Of a stretch of DNA of 64,000 bases, positions 46,556-59,521 are shown piece by piece (the first letter of the stretch is position 1; the number at the start of each line of letters is the position of its first letter). The notes beneath the pieces are model-generated. The model was not told the DNA's origin, searched no databases, and saw nothing but the letters and a program-made list of their open reading frames with translations. The translations under genes and the position numbers were made by a program. This DNA is from Climacium dendroides (Eukaryota > Streptophyta > Bryopsida > Hypnales > Climaciaceae), in contig OX467089.1 of assembly GCA_950106755.1 (NCBI GenBank), positions 19,077,345 through 19,141,344 on the forward strand, in the 5' to 3' direction.

Positions 46556-49500
46556 ATGGAGCAAGCAAGAAGGTCCAAGAGGCAGAGAGTTACTGTGGAC
46601 TATTCGCGTCTAGACACATCTGGATTTGCAGATTGCATACGCGTGCAGCACAAGAAGCTTGCGAGAGCCGTTCTGAAGTTTGTAGGCCAGGCGCAGGAGG
46701 AGGAGTTCGCTGTGTCTACCGTTGCAGCTCCTGAGCTTGCTGCTCATGTGCATTCAACAGGATTTGGGAATCCTTGTGTTGTTCGAGCTTCGGATGATGC
46801 CCAAAGAACCCTTGGTATCAGGTATTACGCAATCATCTACTGTCTTTGATGCGTTCTTTCCATTCTTGACTTTTCTTGAATCTACTCTGAGTGCAAGGTC
46901 CATGATTCTTCATTGTCAATTTCGGCTGCGGCCTACCCTTATGGTTTCATATTCACGTTACTCTCATGTCCCTACATGCCTCATACGGACATAAACATGG
47001 TTTCAGAGTGCCGGAGGGAGAACTAACAGTCGACCGGGTTGCTGATCTTGTTGGACGAAACCGACAAGTGAACACTATTGATGTGTCAACACAGGTTATA
47101 CGTCTTTTCTGATTCAATCTATTGCGATTCTTGTCAGTTCAAGAGAGAAGGGAACTTTGAAGTCCAGTTCTTGGTCTCACACCAGTCACTGTACTACCTG
47201 CAAGCGCCAGATTTTAAGCATTTCAGGAAAGATGTATACCTGTGATTGAATAATCTGAAAAGGTTTATTCATCAATGTAACAATGAACTTTTGTTTTGGA
47301 AGAGATAGTTTGGAAACTTTGATTTCAATTCAGCTTACCGAGCATTTTGAATTTTTTTCTATCTATGTCGCAGTCGGAAGGCCCCGTTTATACTATGGAC
47401 GAATTGGCAGAGTATTTTGCATCTCCGAGCCCCAGAAAGCCTCTTCTGAATGTAGTGTCGCTTGATCTGGCCAACACTAAACTTCAGGACATGGTAATGT
47501 ACTAAACTTCATGCCACGGTAGCCTCCAAGACCGATCGGTTGACATGGCTTACTTCATGAACCATTGAGGTTTTCCTCTTTCCTTTTTTATGCTGTTTAG
47601 AGGGTTGTCACTGCGCACCGATATTTCCCCTTTCCTCATTAGTATATAGAAACATGTTTTTTTCTAAGAAAATCTTTGGACTTTATGCGGCTGGTGTCAT
47701 GAGTGGGGTGTGTGTTAGTAGTCCTGGGGACCGGGACTTGTTAATATGAATTGGAAAAAGGAGAACCAAATGTCGCATTCTTTGGTGCGTTGGAACCTCC
47801 CCTCAGACGCCAGCAAGAAAATCAATGAAAAATTGACCCATACACCCTGATGGTCTGTATGTTCTGGTTTTACGTTATTTTGTAGTATTTAGGTGAAGAA
47901 ATGGGGGTTTTCTCCCTCAGATCAATGCATCTGGGATTTGAAGGCACGGACTGTCTGCCTGCATGTTTAGACTAACATTCAATCTTCATTGAACAGGTTA
48001 GTGCTCCCTCTTTGGTTCGAGAGCTTGACCTCGTGAACAAGGCTTGGCCCCCTACTGAGTCTCCAACCCCCATGGTAATGTTAAAATAAGTCTTTCAGCT
48101 CTCGAATGCATTTCAGGTCACTAGGTGAGGACTGAAGTTGCTCATTTCCAAAGACGATATCTTTTGTATGGCTTGGGTATCTAGGAAGACTATATTGTAA
48201 GCTTCATGTTCTGGGGACGAACTCTTCTAGAGTAAACGTAATTGAGTTGCAGCTGATTTGTGTGCTGAATGTCCACATTGTTGTGATTTGTTGTGTGTTC
48301 ACATGCTTTATGTATGTGCTTTCAGGTACAATTGTATGCTTTGTTGAGCGTTACGGATTGCTTCATGGACTTTCATGTTGACTTTGGAGGCTCTTCTGTG
48401 TGGTATCATGTTCTCAGGTTTGCAGTACTCCCTCTTCTTTCCTCTGGGGCAATCAGTTCGCAGTTATCGATCCTTGCTCTAATGTTCTGTTTCAATATAT
48501 TTAAGTTTTAAGTCGGAATGTTTTCGCTGTGGTGTTTTCTTCTTAGTATTCTCTTCTTTACTGCTTGCAATGTCATTGTTGATATTTATAATCTGAGCAA
48601 TGTTGACACTCTTGTGGGGATCAGCGGGAGTAAGGTGTTCTTGTTAGTTCCTCCAACTAAAGCCAACTTGATGACATTTGAAGAATGGTCATCATCCGAC
48701 AGGCAGGCAAGAACATGTTTATCAGCTGATCATCATAAAATCTTCGGACCAGTGAAAAGTTTTTGCATCTTGAAATATTACCGTTATGCCAGGAGACAAC
48801 CGTTTATGACCTTATGTTAATTCCCTTGAATTTCTTGAAACAGCATTTATGCATTGTAGCGACTCCCTTGTCCCTCTGACCTCAGTTGCTTAGTTTTGAT
48901 ATTCTATCCTTCCGTCGACTCTGCGTACATCTGGAAATTTGCAAGGGTTGATTGCTGAGCTTTACATAACAATGCAGGGTAGCATTTTCTTTGCAGACAG
49001 AGCAACAGGGTGTCAAAAGTTGGAACTGAAAGCTGGAGACACTCTCATGCTGTAAGCTACATTGTCTTAAAATGTTGGGTTATATCTGCTCCGCAACTTC
49101 TATGTCATATTGCTGCTGTAAATGGATAGGCATACCTTATCAGATCAATTTTTGGCTTATGTTCTCGAGTACGATTTAATAAAGTTGATGATGGTTCGAG
49201 GTATTCTTACGAAATTAGGGGATCATCATCTCAGATGGCTTATCGATTTCATCTGGTACCTGTGCAGGCCGGGGGGATGGCCTCATTGTGTGGTGACCCC
49301 AGAAGACTCAGTGGTGTTGGGCGGTAACTTCCTGACAGGCTACAACTTGCCAATGCAACTCGACATATATCCACCTTAAATAGATTCGCGATGTATTTCT
49401 TGCATTGTTTGAGTTTACTCGACTCTGAAAATCACTAGTTATTCTAGTGGACCCCAGCTTATCAAGGCTGACGAATTTAAAGACTAGTGGGAGCGAAAGT

Positions 49501-51765
49501 AGGTTTATTCTGGGTTTTAGACGATTGTCGTATTCGTTTCATCGTCTGACTGTCATTTTCGTTACATCGTCTGCTCGACATGGATTGTACGTTTGTAAGC
49601 AAGAGGATGTCCGAACCGTATACGTGTGTAGCACTTTTTCTTTGATATTCCTTGACTTTGTGAATGTATCACATGGCGAATGGAGGAGAGGTTGAAAGTT
49701 CGTTCAAAATTTCGGTTTCCTCTTTTTAAGCAGCTAATGTGGTGGGCACAAAACTTGTTTCTTTATTGAGACTTAAATTATCCTCTGTTCTTGATGAGTG
49801 CAATGAAAAGTGTGCACAATGCAGTCCTACTTTTTTTCATGGAATGCTGGATCTAGTTTCGCTAAACTAAAACGCATGAAGTTTTACAGGCACACAGCTG
49901 CTTATTATCTGGCGCATTTGCGACCCACTGCGGAGTTCCCTGTGGAGAAAACGCACTCTTTAGTGAGTAAATGGGAGAAGGAAGGACTTTTCAGGCTTTG
50001 TGCGTATCTTCAATCTTGGCTACAACAGGTCAGCGATTCTGACGCCTCAGTGATCTTCGTAGGGTCACCGAGGAAAGTTACCTTCATTTTTGTGCTCACG
50101 CTGCACGAATCTTCTTTAAGCGAGTCTTCCATCTCTTTCTCCCCTCTTTGGACAAAAGGTGTTCTTTAAAGTGACTTAAAGTTTTCGTGAGATTAGTTAC
50201 CTCCATGAAACGCATCAGTCTCTCACTTTGGAATTATTGTACCACAGATAAAGCAAGAATCAGATACCTGAGGAAAACATGCCATTGTTTGTGCAGTCGA
50301 AAGATGGAAGTGACTTACCAAGTAGACTTGAGAATTATACAAATGTGGTGAACGAATTGGAGAATATTTTGAAGGTAAGTAACTATCTGACCTGGTTTAT
50401 TTAATTGCTTATTTGTTTTATTTTATTTTTTCAGTTCTGATCCTTCTAATTTATATCTTGAGAAGTTTTTCAAAATAGTAAGTTCTTTGTATGAGATTTC
50501 GAGACACGTGTATCGGGTGAAGTGTTCAAATGCATTCTACGATTTGCGCCTTGGCAGAACCTTGCTTGTATGCTGATAAATGCGAGCTTCTGATTTTCTT
50601 GTACAGAGGGAGGGGTTTGTCCGTTCAACTGTCGATCCTAAAGCAGCTGCCACAGTACGTCTCACGGTAAATGTCTGAAAATCTTCAAATACCTCATCGG
50701 AACAGGGATTGATGTACTAGTTTTCCACTTTCTTTCATGAATTTGGAGGCGAATTCTACTGACTAAATTTTAGCCTTTTTGTACTCCTACTTCTGAGTTT
50801 CAATTATTCGATCTTCTTGTTTAGGCTATGATCCAGATGCAACTTGGTTCTTTTGTTAGTCATGGGTTAATCCATGTCAAGCGATGATTATATTATCCGC
50901 TCATTAGGTTTGAATTTGTCGTGTTTACTAAAAGTTTTACTTCTGGTATAAACTTCGCAGTTCCGGTCGCTTTCAACTGAAAGTCCAGACTCACAATGGC
51001 CAACCTTGGCAGAGGTATGTTTTGTATCTAGCAGTCACATTCCCACTTCATGTTTATATATCCTAGATTCATGCACAGGGAATCATATTTGAGCTTCATT
51101 TGCGGCGGATCATTACAACCTCCAGAGGCACTCACTCCTGGTTGATCTTATCGTTGAAGACATTTTTAAGGAAGTTGTGCTCCTATAGTACAAGCAATGT
51201 TTGTGGAGGTTGAATGTTACAGCAGACTTTTTCTCTCTAAAATCTCAGCGTGGATCTCAGTGTAATGTGAGCTGGAGTGAGCATGATTATAGATCGAGTT
51301 CTATGTGCTGAGGATTGTTTATTTTGAGAATATGTGCAGGGTGAGGATTCTGACACAGAGAGAGCACCAGAGGATACAGATGATAGTGAGATTGACCCTT
51401 CAGACGAAGATGACACGGACTTTCAAGTAGACTTGATTACATCTCCGTGGTCAAAACGACAGCGAACACCTGCCACAAAGAAATTGGTAAACAGAGTTTG
51501 TTTCATGAGTAATCTGACAGCTTGTTCTTCCCGCCCATTCATCATTTTGCAACGCTGACATTTATATCTTTTCATGTTTATGCAGGAGAGAAAGCCAAAC
51601 GCTGTGAAGCGTTCGATTGTCTTTGCGTTACCCAAGGTACCTCCTACATCCACGACGGTTACCAAATCCAACAGTTCTGTCCGAGCCAGATTGTTGAAGA
51701 AGTGTGGACTCGACCCTCGAATACCGCTGCCATCGCCAAAAGCCAGACCGAAGGAAGACCGCTAA
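46556..51765 (+). CDS. JmjC-domain protein of the KDM2/KDM7 (PHF8) type, putative histone lysine demethylase
   Basis: Fifteen exons: 46556-46821, 47007-47094, 47374-47493, 47997-48074, 48326-48417, 48625-48706, 48978-49051, 49268-49366, 49673-49741, 49890-50028, 50297-50374, 50607-50666, 50961-51014, 51340-51486 and 51586-51765; 541 residues, phases all matching. Fe(II)/2-oxoglutarate oxygenase features: [15 protein letters not shown] gives the HxD pair, a Lys lies 17 residues after that His (2-oxoglutarate position of PHF8), and [20 protein letters not shown] gives the distal His. Upstream [19 protein letters not shown] and downstream [20 protein letters not shown] also match KDM2/7 proteins as I remember them. 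No PHD, CXXC or F-box is visible, so chromatin targeting must differ. The Thr three residues before the first His in PHF8 is Met here. The C terminus is acidic ([20 protein letters not shown]), then basic, suggesting a nuclear protein. Substrate unknown. Confidence 0.88.
48707..48977 (+). other. GC-AG intron in the JmjC gene
   Basis: The exon ends CAG followed by GCAAGA, the usual form of a GC-AG donor. The acceptor is AATGCAG at 48971-48977. Splicing joins SSSDRQ to [11 protein letters not shown], which fits the PHF8 region SSSSNQ...MFFGD, and keeps phase 0. Confidence 0.78.
49367..49672 (+). other. Probable U12-type AT-AC intron
   Basis: The 306-bp intron begins ATATCC, as in U12 AT-AC donors (consensus ATATCCTTT). 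It contains TTCCTTGAC at 49648-49656, a full match to the U12 branch site, and ends in AC 16 nt after the motif. Removing it joins MQLDI to [16 protein letters not shown] and restores a KDM2/7-like helix; without it the frame stops at YPP. No GT donor is available in the exon end. Confidence 0.8.
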
Positions 51766-54700
51766 TTTTAGACACTTGTAGATAACAGGTAATTTATTTA
51801 GAGTTCTGATGATCATTGAATTCAATCTCATGGGAAATATTACACCGATTTTATTTGGTTGATTACTTACATTAGTTTGGACCCACACTTAGCAGGCCCC
51901 AGAGAAGATCTCAGCAATGTGTGCCGTGTTCAAATTTCCTGCTCTGGATTTGAAGTCAGCGAAGACTGTATAAAAGTGGTCGGAGTTCTATGGTGGAATG
52001 GTTTGACAAATCATGGCTTCCTCATGGGGAAGTATCGCAAGAAAAACTCCCAAGGATGTTATATGAGCTCCCTTGAGGATGGATGAAGTGTAGATGAAAG
52101 GCTACAGAATAGGAGTGCCACGCAAATTCAGACACAAAAATATATGATGATGCATAAGCCATCTCATACAGATACCAAGGTTTTTTAAAACCTAGTCATC
52201 ATCAGCTTTACTCACCTACCTATCATCTACACGATCTGAAACCATGAGGATCATTGTTGAGTGAGTTTGAGCTACCGAATCTCTGGGGTGGGTTTACGGT
52301 CAATCTAGTCAGGTGAGTGGTAGTTGCCATCAGTCAGGCTCGTTCGATGATGAAGTATATTTAATTATTTAGTGTAGTTAGTGTAACACTTGTGCTTATC
52401 CCTTCTGTTGAATTGTGCCACCTGTGAATAGGGGTTTCCAAGCATTGTGAAGGTTCATCGCTCTCTTTATTTATCATATGTTTAACACAAATGGAAAGGT
52501 TGAACTTGGTAATTGATTGCACTGTAGAGATTTCTTCCAATTCTTCCTGCCATTGAAAGAGGTGCTTTTCTTTTTTCTTGCTTACCGCGTGGAGTTGCGG
52601 ATACAAGCAAAGCTGATAACAGAGTATGATTAGAATTTGGAAAACTTAGCGTACTCTAATTCTTAGCTAGACTGAATGTTCCCAAGAGCAAGGGCACGAG
52701 GACGAGGACAAGGAAAGAGGCAGAATATTTTGCCTTTGTTGAGTGCCTGAAAATATGTGAAGCAGGTGTCCAAGGTTACAGAAATTGGCTTTGGCTTTTG
52801 TAGGTTCTAAAAATGGTTGGATATGTTGAAAAGAACTTGGCTTGTTGCATGGTGATTTGGTACAAGGTAAGGGGCACTTCACATTATGTCCGTCCAAGTT
52901 GAGAGGCTGTAGGATTGAGTGGCCAAACTTTGTTGAGTGGCCAAACTTTGTTGCAATACATAGGCAATAAATAATAAGAATTGGAGCCTTCAACTTGGCC
53001 ATAGTGTGAAGCCTCCAAAGGCCAAGCCCAAAGTCCAAACTCTTAGCAATCTAACGGTTGAGATCTTGTCATAAGTTGACGGCTTCTTAGCCATAGTTTG
53101 GACTTTCATTTCTAGCCAAACTTCCTTTGAGAGTCCGTTGCCATGTAGGCAATTTATTGCCATGTAGATAGTTGGAGGGCATTGGCCGTTGGACTTGGGT
53201 CTTTTAGTGTGAAGGGTTGAGAGGCCAAACTCTTAGTTTCTTGAAATTTGATTAGTGAAAACCCACAATCTCTCAACCTTTGGCCATAGTGTGAAATGGC
53301 CGTAAGATGATTCATTGTGAAGGGATTGGTCATTGCACATAATTAGACTTATGGATGTACAAAAATTGCAAATCAAGGATGATTTTCAAATCCACTTATA
53401 TTTTGAACAATGCAATTTTTGAAAAAAAGAAGATGCGTTGTAGGTGGTCTAACAAAAGCAAATAGCTTCCCACTATTGTCTTTTGTCTTTAGAGGGGAGG
53501 GGGAATATTCACATCCTTTGGAATAATGCTCTCTACAAAAACATCATTTTTTACATATCAAATCACAATCCTTGAAGTACTAAGGAGCCTATTTTTGGAT
53601 TTTTGAGAACTTAGATAAGCTCTATTGACTTTACAATTAAGAATTTTTGGAATGAAATTTTTAGAATGGATGCTAATCATCCTAATCTACATGTGAAGCT
53701 ATGTTTTGCATCATTTCAAGAAAATATTACAAAAGTTATAATTTTTTCTTTAATTTCAAAGTAAAAAATGGGTAGCTAAAAAATATATTCTTAAAATATA
53801 TTTTATATGGTTCTAAAAATATATTTATATATTTTATAGGTAGATAACTACACAAAAACCTTAAAACCATTCAATTCTAAATTATGAGATGAAAGTTGTG
53901 ATGAATTTTATAACTTTAATTAGAAGCTAGTGAAGTAGAAAAAACATAAAAAAGTTGCTTTTTTAATCTCAATTTTGAAAATTTCCAAACAAAAACCAAA
54001 AGGTATATTGAATTTGTAATAGGTGGGGATATTCATTCTAAAAATTTGGGAGAATGTACTTGAACAAATTAACCAAAGGGTCATGTTTCTGGATTTGCTA
54101 AAAAAATATAAATAGATAAAGATCTTAGACTTATAAATAAAAAATTCTTAGGTTCAATCTTATAGAATCAATGACCATGTATCTATTGTATTGTATAAGT
54201 ATAAAATATCAAATTTTTTTTTTAAATTGAAAAATAAAATTTTGCTTGAAAATGTTATCCCAAAGTCAAGAAGTGATAATAAATAACAAAAAAATAGAAA
54301 CTATTTGATTATGTACCAATTTTTTTGAAAAAATCAACACAAATAATAAAATCTTTATTCACCTATTAACCCCTTAAGTCCCAAACTTGGATCCCCTTTG
54401 GAGACAAAATGAATTTTGAATAGGCTCACATAACCTCAAGTTTTGTCAAGTTTTTTTGAAATTTTTTAGATGGAAATAATTTTATTTATTGGGGATATAA
54501 TTATTATCTCAATCAATGCTTGGGAGACAAAGATATGCAACAATAAGCCAAACATTGGAGAGACTAGGCAACCAAAAACATTTACAAAAACTTGAAAGAA
54601 GGTTTTTAAATTTTTTTCCCTAATAGATTATGTTTTAGTCTACATGTTAAGCTTTGGTTCATTACATTTGCATTGGATAAGTGAAAATTATGGAGCTTCT

Positions 54701-55430
54701 TGTTCTGCAAGCAATCATTGAAACTTCTTAAGAAAATAACATATTGAATTTGATTCTAAGTTCAATTTTAAATTTTCAAAAACAAAAAGTTTCACAAGTT
54801 TAAATATATCTTTCTAAAATAATATCATTATTAGTATTAGTGTATTTCAATTCCATCTTAGAGCTACTGACAATTTAGATTTTCCTTTTATTGTATACCA
54901 ACTTTTTCTCAATAATTTTTAAAGAATTAAAATCAAGTATATTTTTATGAATATTTTTATTAGATTTTCAAACCTAATTTTCAACATAATATTTTTCTTA
55001 AATCAAAATGTTTAGTGCAAAAAATTAAGTAAGAAGATTCAAAGTCACATAATTAGTCATAGAACATATTAAAGAATCCATTTTCCTTCACTTTAAGCAC
55101 CATGGTTGCTAACATGCAAGCCTATGAGGGTGAGCTTGTAAGCAAGAAAAAAATTTGAAAAAAATGGATGGAGGACCTATGACTAAAGGTATAGGTATTT
55201 TTTTTAAATGTGTCTTCATTTGTTATAAATTTAAGTTACTTACACATATATTTCAAAATTATTCATTGCAACAATCAATTGTTCTTGATTATGATTGAAA
55301 TCATGCAAAACAAAATTGTAAAGGGAAATGAACCATGCCCAAGATTTATCCATAAAACAAACAAATCCATTCATACTAAAAATCAACACACAATAGTTTG
55401 ACTCATGAAATATGTCAATTTCATGAGTCT
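51766..55430. other. JmjC gene 3' region and AT-rich intergenic DNA
   Basis: The first few hundred bases are presumably 3' UTR. An 18-bp tandem pair (GAGTGGCCAAACTTTGTT) lies at 52917-52952. From about 53300 the DNA is extremely AT-rich and holds no recognisable gene. Confidence 0.55.
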
Positions 55431-55436
55431 AAGTTG

Positions 55437-58400
55437 CAGTAGACTTGGTCATGGAATCCTCATTTGTAGATGACTCTGAAGTCTCCCTACCCCTAGATGC
55501 ATTATATCTTTAAAATCTAGAACATTCAAAGTATAAATATCTCTACACTTTTTTGGTTTAGAGCAACCAAATTCTACAAATGCTGATGCCAACTGCTCTA
55601 TATAAATTAGCAAATCAAAAGACTTCTTGGAACTAAAGAGAAGCCTTTTTTTCTACATTAGTGCATCTTCTGACATCAATTCTTTTCGGTTGTACATACA
55701 TATAATACAATGTTAAACTCATAAAACATGAATAATAGTAATCTTAAATAAAAATAAAAATATTTGGAAACTTACTTACTAGGTTTAGTTTTCTGAGCAA
55801 ATTTTTGAGCTACAATGTTTATGGCATCTGGGTCTTGAGATGGTGCAACCTCCAATGGCGATTTTGTCGTCACCATGGTTGAATTGGTCTTACATATGGG
55901 TAACAAAAGGGCATTGAGAATATCCTTGTCCTCCTCCAAAGCCACAATATGGTGCCTTGTGCTACGACAAGCTGTAATCAATGCACTTGTTATATACAGC
56001 ATATAATTCATAATTTGAATTATTTACATATGAATTAAAATTTGAATATACAAAAATGACCATATTTGTTATATTGAGATTTTTGCAAATTTAAGACAAA
56101 ATGCTAGATATTATAAATTCATTTATAAAAATAATGAATGAAACCAAGAATAAATAATGCTCAAATAATAATTCTAAAATGAAAATTTAAAAGTTGGTGT
56201 TGTTACCTATTTATAAAAAATACTAATAAAGAGATAAAGCGGTTTATCTTCAAGTCAAAGATAAAAATGAGACTGTGAAAAGTCAATATATAACAAATAT
56301 GGCCTTAAAATTTATTTCAAATTTAAGTGTCTAAAAAATATACACCTTGAATAGGAAAATTTTCTTGATAGTCAAAGAAGATGAAGCCCACTCTAAGTTC
56401 ACAGATCACTTCACCATTGTACATGCAAATTTTCCTAGAAGACTTGTGCACACAAAAGTTTTCCAAATAAGAGTTCATTAATATATATTACAATCATGTC
56501 ATCCAATAAAATAATTAACTTGAAATTTGAAACACTACAAAATTACCTCCTTCAAAGATTCCATAACCTCCGTGTAGCAAGTCTTCACTTCTTTGTTTAT
56601 GATCTCCATCACGTCAATGATGGTGATGTTGAGGATCAATTCTTCAAACATAACTTCCTCATCATCACCAATGACAATGACTTGTGTACCTTGGGAGATC
56701 ATATCTTTAGTGAACTCTTTCAGTACATCCTTTCTCTTGACTCTACTGTGCGATATGGCTTCCATTTGAGAGCCTTGATCTACCGTTGAAGACACTGGAA
56801 TTTGGTCACCACCCTCCACCCAAGCCTCCATCTTCTTCTGCCTTCTTTCTTTGCCTTTTCTAACCTTGCCAAACTTTTTTTTTTCTGTAGCAGTATGAGC
56901 CTCTCATTCCTTTTCTTCTTTCTACTTATTTGCAACCATCCTTTGCATAGTGGCCTTTTTCTGTCAATCATATCTTTGGATTCAGAAACTTCCAAGTCAA
57001 TTATATTAAGGCTATCAAAAAATTTGCAAGGCTCTACCTCTAAGAGGTGAACAAAAACCATGGGACAATTCAAGTAACACCCTCCTCTCGTGAGGTTGGC
57101 AGTTGTGAATGTCCAAAGTTGGCTCAATATATACATGTACTCTTCAGAACTCCAATCTATCCATGAGGACAAGAATGGAAGAAGATCCTCCTGAGAGATA
57201 TCATTCTTTGCTAAAAGCTCATGCTTGAAGTAGCTGCAAAAGACATTATAATCATTCATAAGCATCAGTTTTGGAAAAATAATAGAAAATAATTTTGAAC
57301 TCAATATTGCTACCAAAGACAACATACGCTAGGAAATTCAACAATTGCTAAAGCACCTCACAAAAAATCCAAAACATCACAATATATGAAGCATCCTAAA
57401 ATAAACTAACCAACATCATAAAAATTGAGGAAAATTACAAAAAAAACATTTTTGGTACCTCAAAACCATTGTTGGATCCAACAATGGTTTCTAGTAGTGC
57501 TCACACTATCTTTACTTTTGGCTTTTGCATTTCATTTAATGTAAATTGATTCTCTAATGTGCCAAAAAACTTACCAAACAAAATCAATGTATTTGCAAGG
57601 CACCTTAATGAATGCAACAACAAAAACTTTATAAGCCTCAATACACTTATTGGAAAAGAACTCTTTTTACGGCTAGGTCTGAATCTTTATAAGTAAAGAA
57701 CAAATTGGATTTCTTAAATGCATTCGCTCCTTTCAAATTTGGTTTGAATCTCTAGTCATACATCTTTCTTCCCCACCCTTTTATGTATTCTGTAAGTGAC
57801 TTTGGCTCAAGTGGGGATTTCATGTTGAATTACAAGTTATCTTTCTTCACCATGTTGTCAAAGTACTCCACTACAACTTCCTCAATCTAAATGAATAACA
57901 CATTAATTCACTTTTACATTGTATTTTGATAAAGAAACAAAGAGACAATCAAAAGTCTACAATTTTTTTATATTCAATTGATATATAGAAATATAAGTTT
58001 AGATTCTAACTTATCCCTGCCCACCAAATACACTTGTTGAGGAACGGGAGAAGTTTTTCCTCCAAAACTAGCTTTAGCATAAACTTCTTTGCCTCTCAAG
58101 ATGGCATGGAGGAATTCCATCACTTCAAAAATTTGATTTTATGCAATGGCAATGTATTGTACATCATGATCATTTGCAATTTTTCCAGTGTCATCTTCAG
58201 GACCTTGTTCATGGTCCAATGTTTTTCAACCTACACAATGAAATAGTAAAAATATCATTTTTAAAATAATATTCAAAGGACTAGCAAGAATAAATTCATT
58301 ATGTCAAAAAAAATCAAATGTCCTCTAAAAATCTAGAACCATGTACTAGATTCACTATTGCAAGCAACTTCCCCATTTTAGAATCCAACTTCACAACCTT

Positions 58401-59368
58401 CTCTTTGGCTCCAATCCTCATGGCATTGGCAAACCTCAAGTTACTTTTCTCTTTGAAGGGAGTTACTTCGTTGTACTTCCTTGTTGCAACATCCACTCCA
58501 TTGGATCTCTTGTTGCAAAATTAAAGCATTTGCAGACCACATCATCAAAAATGGAAAACCACCTTTTTAAATGAAAGAGTTATAACATATTTAAACAATT
58601 ATGTTTCTCACCCAAAAGACAAATGATATTTTTAAAAATAAAAAATAAAAAAATATTTTTTAAAATATTTTTTTGTAATTACATTGTTGGGATGGGGTGG
58701 GGTACAAACTTAGTAGCCTCTTTCAAGCCTAGATTTTTCCTAATGTTTCCCCTTTGTCTCAAGAAGAATGTAATCTACTATTATATACCATTCTAAGTCC
58801 ATGGAATAAAGCTTGTTGATGTAGTTCATCCATGCCAAACGATAGTGATTGCCATCACATACGAAAAAATTTATATTCTTCATGAAGTTCAACTTTAGCA
58901 GTGTTTCCACATACATGTTGAAATTAGCATTCAAATTCTTCCACCTTTCATCCCAGTTATTGACTTCAACATCTGTGAACACAAAAATTTTCCTAGCCTC
59001 ATTCGTAGTAGAGACATAAAAGCCTGCCACTCCATCATAGTAAACATGCACAAACTCTTGCTCAAGTTTTTGAAGATCAAAGGACAATATAGGCTTGACC
59101 ATAGGCATGGCCACAAGCCTACAAAGAAGAATTCGCAATTGTGAGTACTTTTTTGGCTTCATTCTTAAGCTTGCTATGGTTGCCTCAGAGTCAATCTTCT
59201 ACAACCTTTTCAATTCATCTTCCAATAACTCTCTCTCCTCCTTGGCATCATCAACATCTTCTATTTTAAAATTGTCCTCATCTTGGCTACTAATTCATAG
59301 TTATCATTCCATGCAATAGTTGGTGGGGTACTTGCACTTTCCTCTAGCTGCGACGAAATAACCACCAT
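55437..59368 (-). pseudogene. Decayed multi-exon gene, family not recognised
   Basis: Minus-strand coding segments follow one another in order. 59368: MVVISSQLEESASTPPTIAW. Near 59280-59162: an acidic EDVDDAKEERELLEDELKRL, then a stop. 59162-58740: 140 open codons with FVHVYYDGVAGFYVSTTNEA and FVCDGNHYRLAWMNYINKLY. 58500-58314: FANAMRIGAKEKVVKLDSKM. 58230-58020: LHAILRGKEVYAKASFGGKT. 57890-57640: SPLEPKSLTEYIKGWGRKMY. 57325-56780, 56460-56340, 56011-55772, and a C-terminal segment ending TSESSTNEDSMTKSTAT at 55437. At least four in-frame stops and two or three frameshifts interrupt it. The ...CDGNH... motif recalls but does not prove a ParB/DGQHR-like fold. Function unknown; it may be a transposon-linked or lineage-specific family. 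Confidence 0.6.
57463..57490. repeat. Perfect 28-bp palindrome
   Basis: Each half is AAACCATTGTTGGA with its complement, centred on GGATCC at 57474-57479. It sits in a non-coding stretch of the decayed gene and could extrude as a small cruciform. Confidence 0.9.
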
Positions 59369-59521
59369 CTGAACCAGGAAATAGAACAATTAAACTCTTT
59401 GTAAATGTTCATTCAAAACTCTTTACATATAATACAAAATGCAAAATCAAATATAAAAAAATATTTACATATAAGGATGTCATGCATCTTTGCCTAAAAT
59501 TGACAGTGGTTACATAAAAAA

